DNA from: Vespula vulgaris
Lineage: Eukaryota > Arthropoda > Insecta > Hymenoptera > Vespidae
DNA: 64,000 nucleotides
NCBI RefSeq assembly: GCF_905475345.1
Contig: NC_066593.1
Location: 5,805,774-5,869,773, forward strand
Direction of reading: 5' to 3'
Shown: one piece after another, positions 1 through 13,188 of the stretch
Numbering within the stretch: the stretch's first letter is position 1
How the letters are laid out: every line of letters begins with the position of its first letter
Notes under the pieces: generated by a model
What the model was told of the DNA's origin: nothing
The model's database searches: none
Seen by the model: only the letters and a program-made list of their open reading frames with translations
Made by a program: the position numbers and the translations under genes

Positions 1-639
1 TCTCTCCTCGCGAAGTTTCTCTCCGGGAACGCGCACCTTGTCGACGATGAGAGTGACGAAGAGAAGGAGAGAAAAAGATAGAGAGTGATAAAGCGTGTAA
101 AAGAGAAAGAAAGAGAGAGAGAGAGATAAAGAGTGATGACAAGTACAACGAATCGGGGAGGGGTTCTCTCTCTTTTCTCTTTTCTTCTTTTTTTATATTA
201 TTTTTTTTCCTCTTTCCCCTTCTTCTTCTTCCTTTTTATCGTCGGCTCTTTTTTTTAAATATATACATATATATATATGTATGCATATATACACACGCAC
301 ACATATATATACGTGCGTATGTATCTATATATATATTATATATTATATATATTATATGTATACATATATATACAATAGAAAGCCGTGCACACAGAGCGTC
401 CTCTCGAGCGTATACGTCGTCTGATGCGGCGCCGCCGTCGAACTGACTTTGCACGTTACGCTGCTGCAGTAGTAGCGACGCGCCGCTCCTCCTCTCAGTT
501 TCTATCCGGGGCGTCGCGCGCGCGATCCTTCCTTCCTTCCCTTTCGTACATGCGCGACCATACGATGGAGAATGGTCACCTTTTCAACTTAAAGACAACG
601 TTCCATTTCTCTGTACATACTTTTCTTCTCGATTAATTC
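1..639. other. Non-coding edge with GA/TA microsatellites and a CpG-rich patch
   Basis: GA-rich simple sequence (about 60-135), a TA/TG-rich stretch (about 255-375) and a GC- and CpG-rich patch (about 395-530). The patch resembles promoter or leader DNA of a neighbouring gene outside the window. The short open frames here are arginine-rich or low-complexity translations and match no family I know. Confidence 0.4.
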
Positions 640-1720
640 AATTGTTTCCTCAATTATTTTCAATTATCCCCGATCGATCATTTTATTTTCGGTTAATTTT
701 TCGATTTAATAATAAGTGAATCTTCGATCAATTCAAATATTCGAGTTTCACGATCAGTTTTTATCGCAAAATTTAATCCTACGTCTTCTTTCTTCTTTCT
801 TCTTCTTCCTTCTTCTCCTATGTACATTCTTATATTCGATTAATTTCATTTCTTTTAGATCGTTTCGATCGGTCATTTTATTCTCGATTCGTTTCATCGA
901 ATATGACTTTCGAATTTACGATTAACTTTTATTCCACGATTTAATAGCGCCTTTTTTAATTTAATCCTTCCTTCCTTCCTTCCTTCCTTTCTTTCTTTCT
1001 TCCTTCTTCTGTTTCGTTTCATTCCCAACTTGAACATCGTTTCGTTTCTCTTCTCATATTCTCATTTTCGATTAATTTCATTTATTTTTGATTAATTTAA
1101 TCGAATATAACATTCCAAACTTACAATTAGATTTTATTTTAAAATTTAGTTGTACGATCGTTCCGTCCTTCTTCCCTTTCGAATATGTGCGATCGTACGA
1201 TGAAATAGTTTTCAATTTGCTTGGACATCGTTTCGCTTCTATATCTTTTATTTTCGATTAATTGAATTTATTTTCGTTTATATCGATCATTTCGCTTGTA
1301 ATTATTTCGATCGATCATTTCATTTTCGATTAATTTAATCGAATATAACATTCGAATTTACAATCAGTTTTTGTTCGAAAATTTAATTGCACGATCTCTT
1401 CTCCTTCCTTCCTTCTTCTCTTGCCTACATTTCCACCCTGCTTGGACATCGTTCCATTCCTCTTTTCATATTCTCATTTCCGATTAATTTAATTTATTTT
1501 CGATTAATTTAATCGATTATATGTTCGAACTTGCAATTAATTTTTATTCTAATATTTACTTGTACGATTCGTCCTTTCTTCTTCCCTTCCGTATATTCTT
1601 ATATTTGATTAATTTAATTTACTTTTACAATCCCTCCTTCTTCCTTTTGTACATTACTCGCTTGGACATTCTCAGCACTTATTTTTGCAGAATTTACTTA
1701 AAATGTTATTAAGATTTCTT
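640..1720. repeat. Degenerate tandem repeat, units of roughly 200-300 bp
   Basis: A recurring series of phrases appears at least four times in the same order. It runs: cgatcgatcatttcattttc-like, then gattaatttaatcgaatata-like, then 'cgaatttacaatcagttttt'-like, then 'aatttaattgcacgat'-like, then a CCTT/CTT-rich pyrimidine run, then 'gcttggacatcgtttc'-like. Clear starts of units lie near 670, 865, 1060, 1300 and 1470. Units differ by substitutions and small indels, so the array is old. No coding potential is seen. Confidence 0.7.
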
Positions 1721-2870
1721 TCGTAATATTTAAGAAACTAGAATTATATATATTATATACAGTATTTCTTAAATAAAAGTAAAGTTTAATATAAGAATAT
1801 AGACAATTAATTTTCCTATATATTCTATCAAAAACGTTATGAAAAATATTAGATAAATATATCTATTCGTGCAATTAATGCGTGTTAATAACTTAATAAA
1901 AATTTTAGCAAAACATCGATTATTCGAACAAATTCAGAAACAAAAAATTTTCGTCAAATGAATATTCACATAATCGATTGATAGAAAATAAAGATAGATG
2001 ATATGCGATAAAGAAATAGCAATATTCGTTAGTTTTATAGGATATATATTGTTAACTATAAAAGGAAAAGAAATAAAGTGATAAAAGTTAATGGTTATTG
2101 ATCGTATTGATTCAATGATGAAATAATGAAACATTTATTAAATTTTCGATTTTTCGTTCAATCGACTCCATAAACTTTCTTTTTCGAAAACAAATATATA
2201 AAAAAAAAAAACTTCGTATTTGAAAGAATAAAAGTTTGTGAAAAAAAATACGAGAAGAAAAAAAGCACCCATCTATCTACCTATCTATCTATCTATCGAG
2301 TGATTCGAATCGAATCTAACTTTTCACTAACATAAAAAACATACGTATTAATCAAAGAACACTGTTTTCCTTTGAATGTCGCGTGATTACGCGCCAATCG
2401 CAGGCAACTCCAAAGTATTAAATCGACGAAGGAATTCCCAGACGGAAGAATGTCAAGAAATAAAAAGTGTTCAACAGGAGATAAAGAGACAAGATATTGG
2501 AAATTTCTTCGTTAACCTCGTTTCCATCTTTTCTTTCGTTTTTCTTCTCTTTTTCTTTTTTTCTTCATTTTCCATCTTTCTTTTGAAATTACCATTTACT
2601 ATTAGTCAGAAGTTCTCTCATATCGAGATATCGAGAATTTCTTTAAAGCGTGTCCACGTGTAAGTTAACGAATGGAATAGTATAACGTACTATAGTAACG
2701 CATCAATCATACGATGTTCTGCAGGTGAAAGCATCCCCTGACCACACTACGTCGTCCTTTCCTGACGTTTCTCTCGTCATCGTGAACGTATTTGTCGATC
2801 CCTTTGCGTGCGAGCGGTATTTTGTTTGCACAAAGAAATGGAAAGGTGAGGTAGAAAGGAAAAAAGAGAG

Positions 2871-2902
<32 letters not shown>

Positions 2903-3729
2903 TAGAAAAAATAACGTGTCCGAAAAAGAGAAGAGCTCGTCGTCGCGCAATGCAATAGCTTTTCGAATCGATTATTTCTAGTCGATTGATTCAAATCCGC
3001 TTTACTCGATTCGATTGATACGTCTGACACGATGCGATCGAAGTTTCATTTAAAGAGTAGAAAAAATGTTTCAAAGGTATTCGATGATGGCCCGACAAAT
3101 CGATACTTTAAACGTCACTTACAAAGTTCTCTAATATTGATCTTTCAACAATGTCATTTATTTTAATTTAACTTTTGAACGATCGTATCTAACTCCTTTT
3201 TTTAACTTCGAACGTTTCTTTTTAAGAAATTTTTATTTTATATATATATATATATAATAGATATCTATTCTTATGTTTAAAAGATTGTATGTGGTAAAAA
3301 AGTTCACGATGTTGGCAAGGAAGCTTAGTCGTACAAGGCCAGCGAACCGATTGTCGTCATCTCGATACGCAGATGCTGAATTTCGTGATTTATCCGAGCG
3401 GAAGTGGCCATATCCATAAGGAAACTTTCTTTCTCTCTCTCTCTCTCTCTCTCCCACCCTCTCTCTTCCCCCTCTCTCTTTCACCCTCTCTCTCTATCTC
3501 TGTCTCTCCATCTCCCACTCTTTCCCTCAGTGATCAGTACTACTAGCAAATGCCAAGATTCGGAACTTTGTCGAATGCCAAACCCAGCAAGTTTGGTCCG
3601 AACGATATCCGAACCGTCAAACCGCGTTTGTTCGATCGAGTGTAAATCTTTAAAGAGATCCGATTGATTGGATCAAACTGACGATATGTTGAACAAAGCA
3701 ATACTGTGACTTTGTTTCTCTTTGAATGG

Positions 3730-3775
<46 letters not shown>

Positions 3776-5493
3776 CTGTGTATCGCGAAAATAAGATCAA
3801 ATTTAAATTATTATTTGTAAATCGTCGTTTGATATTATTCAAAGTTTTGTGCATTAAAAGTTTCTCGGTAGATAATGAAAAATATTATTAGGAATTATAT
3901 AATATTTATAGATTATATCGCGATTCTTTTCATATCAGTCAAAATTCTTGACCGAGCATAAAAACATTTTATTTTTCCTCTTATAATTATTTTATATCCT
4001 ACCTTCTTTTTTTTTACACAGCTGCGTAGAAACGTAATTGCTTTAGATGCACTCATCTGCACTACCGGTCCTATTAAAAATGCGTTAGTGTATTATTAGT
4101 GTACTCGTGCGCGTTCAAAAGGGAAAGGTGTGACTAACCTGCGCAAGAGTGAGTATCTCTAGTTGGAAAAGGAGAATTTTTGATGAAATATCTGAAAAAG
4201 AAACAAAATAGAATAGAAAATGATACATGTAGGGTATCTACGTTGGAATTCGCTTTTTTCTTTTTTTTTATTCAATTAGAAAAACGAGACGCGTTTAATT
4301 AATTTTCGGAATAGAAACTTTTCATTCGTTGCAACAAGAATTTTGCATAATGATTTCGTTTTTTAGTCAATCTCTTTGATAATATTCGACTTTGATAAAT
4401 AAGACTGTATCGTGTGTATTTGTTTACAATGTAAAAGGAACGAACCACCAAAAATTTGATAATCTAACCTTTACATCATACCCTTTCAAGATTTTGCATC
4501 TGTAATACTAACTGTGAAAGAAGACTCGTTAAATATATCACACGTCGTTAACGCGATTCAAATAGTGCCTATTTAAAATCTTATTCATTGATGGATTATT
4601 TAAAATAAAAAATAATGATCATATCCTTGAGAAAAATTGTTTTTTTCTTTTTATAAAAATTCGATCAAAAAGTGTGATCAATTGTTCTAATCATATTATA
4701 ACTAGAAGAAAAACGTATCAAAATTATACCTCATTGTAATTACTTTTGATATGCTGCCATTGTTCCACCGTTTTCTTCGGATCGTTAAAAAGACCATTGA
4801 AAAAAACCGTTGAAAGAAGTACTTTCGAAAGGTACAAAATACAAACAAAATGCAATCGCGAGATCATACTACCGCACTCTTACGACGTCTCAAGGAACTT
4901 ATTTACTTCAAAATTGCATAATTATTTCGATCTGCAAAATGTGTCCTATTTTAAAACGTGGAATTACACAAATTAATTTGTCGTTACGTTGATTCGAATA
5001 ACGTCTATTTTCCATCATTTATCATTGTCATTAATCGTTGTTACGACCAATAAACTTGAATCATCACGTAATATTCGTCGAATCTGTGACGTTGGGACAA
5101 AAGAAATCATTTCGCGATCTAATAAAGACTTGTGTTGATTGGTCGAAATTAAAATTACGTAAATTTCCTAACTTCACTCAACTATTACGTATTTAACCGT
5201 AATAATTCAAAAAATCAAAATTACAGATTAAAAGATTCCAACAAAGTTATTTTCCCTTTTAATGTATCTGCTTATTTATGACAATAGAATTAATCCTTTT
5301 AAAATGGATTTTGAAATCTGACCAATCAAATAACGTCGCTGCTACGCAATAGTAAAATACTCCTCGATCTGAATAAAGGCACCGACTCACCCTTACGATT
5401 TTTTTACTATCTGTTTACCCTGTCAAATAATAGTTATCAGTATATGGCTTTGTATTTGTAGTTGCATCGCATCTTTTATTAGAGGAAGCAACG
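1721..5493. other. Intergenic DNA without a recognisable gene
   Basis: AT-rich sequence with simple repeats: an ATCT run near 2272-2296, GA runs near 2870-2902, a TA run near 3238-3256, CT runs near 3430-3500 and a TA/TG run near 3735-3776. Short open frames are present but lack family motifs and splice-consistent partners. The last few hundred bases should contain the UBLCP1 promoter; I see no clear TATA box. Confidence 0.5.
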
Positions 5494-6750
5494 ATGGAGA
5501 ACGCAATCAAAATCATTGTAAAATGGAGCGGAAAAGAGTACGAGATTCTTGATATCTTGGAATCTGACACGGTCCTTTCAGTAAAAAATCGCATACACAA
5601 AGAAACAGGCGTCCGTCCAGAGCGTCAAAAATTATTGAATCTCAAATTCAAAGGTTATGTTTTGAACTGTTTTTATAGACCTATGAATCTTTTTAAGTGA
5701 CATCAAATGTCTAGCCTTTTATAATGTTCCATTATATATTTTTTAGTTGTATCCTTTAAAGTTATCAATTTATATCCTTTGAATGTATTAAGTAATTTGT
5801 CAAGTGTTACTTGCTTGTAATATTAGAAATAAATTAATTTAGTTAATTTTGAATTGTTGAAAATTAATCTCTTAATATATCTTAACGTTTCACAAAGGTC
5901 TATAGAAACTTTGTATTTACCAGGCAAAGCAGCACAAGATGATGACATTATAGGGAAGCTAGGATTAAAACCAGGTTTTAAATTAATGTTAATGGGTTCT
6001 CGAGAGGAGGACATCGCGGAAGTGAGTCGAGCTCCAGAAAATATGCCGGATGTAGTGAACGATCTAGACATAGAGGAAGAAGAAGTAGAAATAGAAAAGG
6101 CTGAAGTATATTTATCTAAAATACAACAGAGAATTGATCAATATATCATCACAGAATTGAATCCTCTTAGGGAAGGCAAGAAACTTCTTGTACTTGACAT
6201 AGACTACACTCTTTTTGATCATAGATCAACAGCAGAAAGTGGAGCGGAGTTAATGCGGCCATATCTACATGAATTCTTAACGCAAGCTTACAAGAATTAC
6301 GATATAGTCATTTGGTCAGCAACCAGCATGAAGTGGATTAACGAGAAGATGAAACTGTTAGGTGTCTCGAATCATCCAAGTTACAGAATAGCATTTCATC
6401 TAGATTCTCTTGCTATGATATCCGTTTACATGCCAAAATACGGAGTAGTAAGAGTAAAACCTCTAGGCATTATTTGGGGAAAGTATAAACAGTTTTCGGC
6501 AAAGAACACAATCATGTTTGACGACATAAGAAGAAATTTTATTATGAATCCACAATCAGGTTTGCGAATAAGACCTTTCAGACATGCGCATACAACTAGG
6601 AACAAAGATAGAGAATTATTAAAACTATCTAAATATCTAGAATTAATAGCCAAGGTAGACGATTTTCAGACTCTAAATCATAGAAAATGGGAAGAATACA
6701 AAGCAAAAAAGACGCATGATAGAAGAGGAGAGAAGAGTGACGATGAATAA
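5494..6750 (+). CDS. UBLCP1: Ubiquitin-like domain-containing CTD phosphatase 1 (two coding exons)
   Basis: Exons 5494-5653 and 5924-6750 join across an AAAG|GTTATG donor and a TTTACCAG acceptor to give 328 aa (human about 318). The N-terminal ubiquitin-like domain (about residues 1-80) includes VKWSGKEYEI and ends near LMLMGSREED. A charged linker and then an FCP1/SCP-type HAD phosphatase domain follow. Catalytic DxDxT is LDIDYTLFD (D145, D147, T149) and the acidic Mg-binding pair is in IMFDDIRRN (D253, D254). The family dephosphorylates the 26S proteasome in the nucleus, binding it through the ubiquitin-like domain. The tail is basic and acidic (residues 305-328). All key residues are present. 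Start: first ATG of the conserved domain. INPP5F follows about 960 bp downstream on the same strand. Confidence 0.97.
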
Positions 6751-7080
6751 ATATTTATCTTCATTTATTTTCATTAATTTGTATCAGATTTTACATTTCA
6801 TTGACATCTGATGAAGAAGAAATCACTTGTATTGACAACTGTAAGAGAAGAAAGGAGAAGACAGTATGCTAAATGTATGTCTTGTTAAAAGTCTGTTTAG
6901 TAAAATATAAGTGAGAGACCAAGCCTAATTAAACAACAAAATCGTGCTGAACTAGAAATGTTTTCTGCATATTATAGAAAAGTTTCTGTTCGCATAAGCG
7001 CATGCTTGGATTATTAAAACTATATATATTTTCACATGTTCCGATGTATAATGTACTTATTGTATATGCAGTAGGTACTA

Positions 7081-7143
7081 AATAAATACGTCAAATCTTA
7101 AGCAAATAAAGTCTTATTCAAAAAAAAAAAAAAAAAAAAAAAA
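7081..7143 (+). promoter_or_regulatory. Poly(A) signals of UBLCP1 followed by a genomic A tract
   Basis: AATAAA occurs at 7081-7086 and 7105-7110. A run of 24 A follows at 7120-7143, about 10 bases after the second signal. This places the UBLCP1 3' end here, giving a 3' UTR of about 370 bases. Confidence 0.55.
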
Positions 7144-7708
7144 TTAAATGTGTTCTTATTTAATTTTCCCTATTAAAATATGAAAGTATAGCGATAAAGA
7201 ATGCGTCCATCATTTTTCAAAAAACAATCGTACATCTCATTGTCATTTTAAAGTGTACACGCTACATGAACGAACTTTCAACAATGTATACATTTATCAA
7301 AATCAGAGACAAATAAAGGCGACAATAGTCCGTATATATGTATATCGTAATTTAGTCGATTCTCAATGACATACTTCTACAAATGAATAAGGAGAAGTAT
7401 ATGATACATGTTCGACAAATCTACGTTTCTATTGGTCAGTTCTGATTCTGTCAATAAATTAACTAGTGCGATATGTAAGATCAAAAAGCATGAGTAGTAT
7501 TCGATTCTGCTATGAATAGGAGAAAACTGACAAAGCTGACAGATGGAGTTTCGTAAAACCGTGAAAGTTAGTGAGCAATAATGATGGTGAATTGTTGTGG
7601 GATGAGTTAAAAAGATGGCGAGCTGTCATCAATAAGCGCATTTTTTGTCTAAGAAGGGAACGTCACAAATGCTTCGTAAAAAGTATCATTCGTCGAAAAG
7701 ACAGAACA
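7144..7708 (+). other. UBLCP1-INPP5F spacer with INPP5F promoter and 5' leader
   Basis: AT-rich spacer. An in-frame ATG at 7571 would add 46 basic residues ahead of the conserved INPP5F start at 7709. No TATA box or other named element is evident. Confidence 0.4.
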
Positions 7709-10700
7709 ATGGAACTCTTTCGTACTGACACACATTTTATTTTCGTAAAAGAGAGGCACAGTTTGTGGTGCGACAAAAATACGGGCCAATTTTCTGCTAA
7801 ATCCGGTGAGTAATATATCTCTGTTAAAATTAGTAAATTTTTGGAGATCGTTTTATCTCATCTTTTTTTATTCGAACGTATATAACAATAAAATTAATTT
7901 TGCAAATAGCAAAATATGTTAATATAAATACTCTTATCGTTTGAATAATCTTAAACGTTGAAAAATACACTTATACGTTGAGAATGCAATGTGCCGCAAA
8001 ATTTGACGTTTCTTTGTTTCTTTGTGTACGGTGATCGATCAACCTTACCTTTATTTTTATTTTCTATGAATTATTTATAATGTAAATAGTATTATAATCG
8101 ACGTAATTAATTATTCTGCTTATAAAATTTCTAGTAAAATTATTGTCATATCGTAAATTATTGTCATAATGTAAATATATAATTAAAGAAAAATTAATAT
8201 AATGTAAGAAACAAAGAAATGTTTTTATCCTAATTTTATTAGAAAACCAATATTGATCTATATAATTTTCTATGCTCTATTACGTATAGATTGGGAATGG
8301 GCGTCACCAAAAGATTTAGAATGTCTTGGAATGTTTTATGGAATAGTAGGAAAAATAGATCAACCATCAGTATTAGAACCACGTTTGATGCTTATAAAAG
8401 AAGTTTCTGTGGCCGGAGAATTATATGGCGGTCATATAGTACACAGAATCAAATCGATTGCATTCTTACATATTGGGACAGATAACACAGATATTGGATT
8501 ACTTCCCTGTAAGAAACATCAGCATTTACCAAAGAAAAAAGGAACTAGTGGATTATTTGAAGTGCCGCAGAAAGCTGCATTTGCTAAAACATGGGGCACT
8601 ATAAAAAGTGCCACAAATACTATTAAAAATACCACTCAACAAGCTGCTGCTCTTGCGACATCACAGGTATAAATAAAGATGTAATAAGAGAAAATAAGGA
8701 AATAATTCTAATGTATTGCATATATACTTTCTCTAAGTTTCTTTTTTCTGTTACTAGGTCAAGTCTACAGTAAATAAACGAAGCGGAGTTAAAGATAAAG
8801 AAAAATTTGAGAAAAGAATCTTAGAAGAATTGAATAAAATTTTTACAGAGACCGATTCTTTTTTTTATTGCGAAACTGGAGACATCACCAATAGTCTACA
8901 ACGATTATGCGTAGCCGAAATTGAAGAAACTAAAAGCAATCGATTTAAACCACTGTGGCAACGAGTAGATGATAGATTTTTTTGGAATAAACATATGTTA
9001 CAAGATATAATTAATTTGAAAGTTAATACAATCAAGATTTTTTACTTTTTGTATAAAGTATACTGTGTTAACTATTATTTGATGTAATATTATTTTTTCA
9101 GACAGACAAAGCAGACTGTTGGATATTACCAGTCATTCAAGGATATATCCAAATAGAAAAGTGCAAAGTTGAAGGATTCTATGATCAACCACAACATGAA
9201 ATATTTAATTTAGCTATTATATCAAGAAGGAGCAGATTCCGTGCTGGCACTAGGTAGTTTTTTATTATGATTATTTTGACAGTATATCGTAATAAATAAA
9301 ATTAAAAATCTAACATTGATCACAATAAAGGTATAAAAGACGCGGCGTTGATGATCAAGGTAAATGTGCCAATTATGTTGAAACTGAGCAATTGGTTTGG
9401 TATCATGATCATCAGGTATCTTTTGTACAAGTACGAGGAAGTGTACCGGTTTATTGGTCTCAACCTGGATATAAATATAAACCACCTCCACGAATAGACA
9501 AAGGTAAAGTTCCTGTATCTTAAAAATTAAGAGATAAAATGGTTTATGGAATTATTTATAAAATTAATACATTTGTATATGCAATCTTGTTAAGTAATAA
9601 TCTTATAATAACGTCGTAGATGAAGCAGAAACACAGGTTACATTTGAAAAACATTTTGGTGAAGAACTTGATTTATATGGTCCAATATGTATTGTTAATC
9701 TAGTTGAGCAAACAGGAAAAGAGAAGATAATTTGGGAGGCTTACAGTAATCATATTCTTAAGTACAATCATTCTGATATTACATATACAACTTTTGATTT
9801 TCACGAGTATTGGTAAGTTTAAAAATGACCAAACTTTTGAGTATATTATATTAATTCCTCATGTTTCTATAATTTTTATCTAACAGCCGTGGTATGCACT
9901 TTGAAAATGTTTCTATTCTAATCGATGCACTCGATGCAGTATTAACGAATATGAGTTACTGTTGGCGCGATAAAGAAGGTACAATTTGCATGCAGAAAGG
10001 AATTTTTCGTGTAAACTGCATCGATTGTTTAGACAGAACTAACGTGGTACAAACAGCTATTGGTAAAGCTGTAATGGAAATGCAATTTTCAAAACTTGGT
10101 TTAATACCACCTGATGGAACTTTACCTACAAACATTAGACAAACTTTTCAATTACTTTGGGCTAACAATGGTGACATAATCAGTAAACAATATGCTGGGA
10201 CAAATGCTTTAAAGGTTTGTAATTCACTTTGCCAACTTAATTTTATCCAATATATATAATATACTTTATAATTATAATTATATATATATATATAAATTAC
10301 ATTTTCAGGGAGATTATACGAGAACAGGAGAAAGAAAATTCACGGGATTAATGAAAGATGGCATGAACTCCGCAAATAGGTAAAATTATGAACTTTTTCT
10401 ATGTCACAAACCCTTCATTTCCATTTTTTCTCTCTTTCTTTTTTTCTTTATTTTATCTTTCCATCAACTGCTGTTTCAAAATCATTCTAAATTATCTGCC
10501 TACTTTTCAGTTTGTTAGATATTATAGCTGATGAGATATTTTTACCAAATCAAGTACCAATCAAGATTGAGTTAGACGTTTCTAATTTCGTGCTTTGTAG
10601 ATCCCTGACATCCTTTAATTTTCCGATAGATATTTTCAACAACACTTTATGGACGACTTACGGCAGGCAGCAATAGAAACTTTGCTAGGAAATCCAATCG

Positions 10701-13188
10701 ACGTTGATCAACTGAATAACGATTGGTCACATTATTTAGACATCCTTGATAACTGCTGCCTTGAACTTATTCCTACGAAACCACCAAATATAGAGCTTCA
10801 ACTTGCTACACATCCTGAATTTCTTTATGCCACTGCTATGTGTAATTTAGCAAGGTTCGTTTTCTGTTGTCAAAACGAGAAGTTTGTGAAAAGTGTGTAT
10901 GAAAAATAATTTCATAACACTACAATTTATATTTCACGTTTAATTAAATTTTATGAATGGTTGTAGTGTGCTAAACATAGTTTTATCACGGATGATGGAT
11001 CTTACACCGCATGAAAATTACTGATTAATCTTCGATTTTTAGCAATTAGATTTGGCAGTTATTATTAATAAACAAAGCATTTATTTTTAAACATAAAAAC
11101 CTTGAAACACCAAATTTTTTTGATCCTACGACAATAATTATTATCATAAATTATATATACATAAGTGTCATTGCATTGATTACTTATATTTAATTTTCTT
11201 TTTTAAATTATACTATGATTTCAGATATTATCTTAATCGCTTCAAAGATGTCTATAGACAAGCTACAATCGATATGATGTTAGGAAATGCATTAAGTGAA
11301 GAAGTATTTCAAGAACGTACAGAAGAAGAAGATAATGCTGCAACAGCAATTCACGTGAAATTATTGATTGAAGATTGTAAAAAATTATTGATACCTGATC
11401 CCGAAGTTATTCTTGGAAGTTGGGGACTTATTGATGCTGATCCCGTGTATGTATATTCAATTATTAACATTTTGTTAAAAAATTATTTACTCTCCGAGTG
11501 CTAATATTTTTGTATTTTTGATTACTTTTAGAACTGGAGATCCCACTGAAACCGAAATGGATACTATTCTTATATTAACTCGAGATAGCTATTATGTAGC
11601 GGATTATGACGACCAAATTGATAAAGTAACGAATTACCAAAGAGTTCCGCTATCCGATGTAATTCTTATTGAATTTGGCCAACCGGAAAATATAGTTTCT
11701 ATTTTTAAGAACAAACATTACCATTGTATTAGAATTAGCTATAAGATGGGTACAGAGTATGGTTACTTTCACATGTTTCGCAGTACGAACTTAAGATTTT
11801 TTAACAACATGGCTGTTGTAATAAAAACTGCTGAAGAAAGCATAGGTAAAGTAATTGATATTTTCATATATTTTAATAATAAAAAATAATATATAATAAT
11901 TTTGAAAACAAAAAAATTATTGATATTGCAGAATCCTTAAAAGCAATTTGTGAAGCTATTTCAGTAGCAATGGAAATAGCTGGTTTACCAAAAGTACCTG
12001 TGGCAATGAACATAACATTAGATAAACGAAAGAGCAAATTAGTTAACGTTAAAGGCTCTACAGGACTTTTAGATATTTCCTCTCTTCCTGAGTTAACCAG
12101 AAATGTTTCTGAAACGCAACTATTAGCTCTCAAAAGTGCAGGTTTGTTTATTATTAATAAAAATAATCATCTGCAGACAGAAATTTGTAAATCGTTATGA
12201 TCTTGCAGGTACAAAGGCACTAAGTAATATGTCAGAACAGTTCAGTAAACTTAATAAATTAAGTCATAGCTTTAGCACGAAGAAACCGATCGACATAGCA
12301 AGAAGTATAAGATCAAGAAAATCTATTACATCGTTAAAACCAATTTTTACTGTTGGTGACAGAGATATTTCTGGAAATATTAGTAAAAAACGTGGCGAAA
12401 ATAGTAGCAGTAGCGATGAAGATGAAAATATTGAAATGACTCGCATTCATACGGAACAAACAAAAAACTTTTCTCATGACAAAAAATTAATGGAAGCTTA
12501 TAGTCCGTCGATTGGAATCATAATGGGTGTTAAAGATTCTGATATAGTAAATAATAGCGCTTCTGATAATTATTTAGCACAAGCAGATATAGATAAAAAT
12601 AATGTATTGTCTTCTGATATTAAAAAATCTGAATTGTATCTAATGCCGCAAAGTGAGTCTGGTAGTTCTCTTAGTGCTTCGCCACAGAAAACTACGGCAA
12701 CGACACCAGAAATAACTATCCAGGACGTAGCAGATGTTTTAAATGAAGAAAAAGATAGAATGATGCATCCAACGTCATTGAGTCTTTCTAAAAATATAAG
12801 CCAGTCAACAGGAAAAGTAGACAGCAAAGCAAATTTAAATAACTTAAAGAGTAGTACTTTGTTAATAGATAATAAGTTACAAGATAAAAAGAGATCAACA
12901 TCTGAACAAGATCTGACATTAAATATTACCTCGTCACAAAGCGAATCAGCCCTGAAATCGATAAAGACTAGCATTACAGATGTCACAAGTCCAGTTGCAG
13001 CTACTGCCAAAGATATTCTATCGCCCTTTTCAAAGTTCGCTAAAGGTGTACAAACACTTGGAGCTAATTTAGATCCAAGGAAATTAAAATCGGGTCAAAT
13101 GGGAAATTTATCGGACCATCATCTGGAAGAACGCCAAAAACTTCAAGAGAAATGGGGTTCTTGCAAATCTACACTGATCGCTTTATAA
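7709..13188 (+). CDS. INPP5F: Phosphatidylinositide phosphatase Sac2 / INPP5F (12 coding exons)
   Basis: Exons: 7709-7805, 8290-8666, 8758-9021, 9102-9253, 9331-9503, 9620-9812, 9887-10214, 10309-10379, 11225-11446, 11532-11845, 11932-12141, 12209-13188. They join in frame to 1126 aa (human 1132). The Sac domain covers about residues 1-600 and carries the CX5RT site in NCIDCLDRTNVVQ (Cys463). Family landmarks include WQRVDDRFFWNK, GSVPVYWSQPGYKY and YAGTNALKGDYTRTGE. An hSac2 domain (about 630-780) follows. The long Ser/Thr-rich, probably disordered C-terminal exon ends in a conserved-looking LEERQKLQEKWGSCKS segment. Known family role: 4-phosphatase acting on PI4P, with 5-phosphatase activity also reported, on endocytic membranes. 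The start at 7709 matches the family's MELF start; an upstream in-frame ATG at 7571 is possible. Intron 10380-11224 contains a diverged second copy of exon 9. Confidence 0.97.
10630..10854 (+). CDS. Candidate alternative (mutually exclusive) exon 9 of INPP5F
   Basis: This open segment lies inside the intron before canonical exon 9 (11225-11446). It has a pyrimidine-rich acceptor (TTTTCCGATAG) and a usable donor (AAG|GTTCGT). It begins YFQQHFMDDLRQAAIETLLG where canonical exon 9 begins YYLNRFKDVYRQATIDMMLG; a later LIP is also shared. Length is 225 nt against 222 nt, with the same splice phase at both ends, so either exon would keep the frame into exon 10. If the donor is not used, the frame runs on to a stop at 10905-10907, giving a truncated Sac protein without hSac2; an AATAAA lies near 11068. 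Seen: frame, phases and similarity. Inferred: use in mRNA. Confidence 0.6.

Noticed and set aside
385..636. 83-codon arginine/serine-rich open frame
   Set aside because: Encoded by a CpG-rich, CT-repeat patch; no motif and probably leader or promoter DNA.
2376..2663. 95-codon open frame starting MSRDYAPIAG
   Set aside because: The second half is phenylalanine-rich translation of a T-rich run; no homology recognised and no promoter or splice context.
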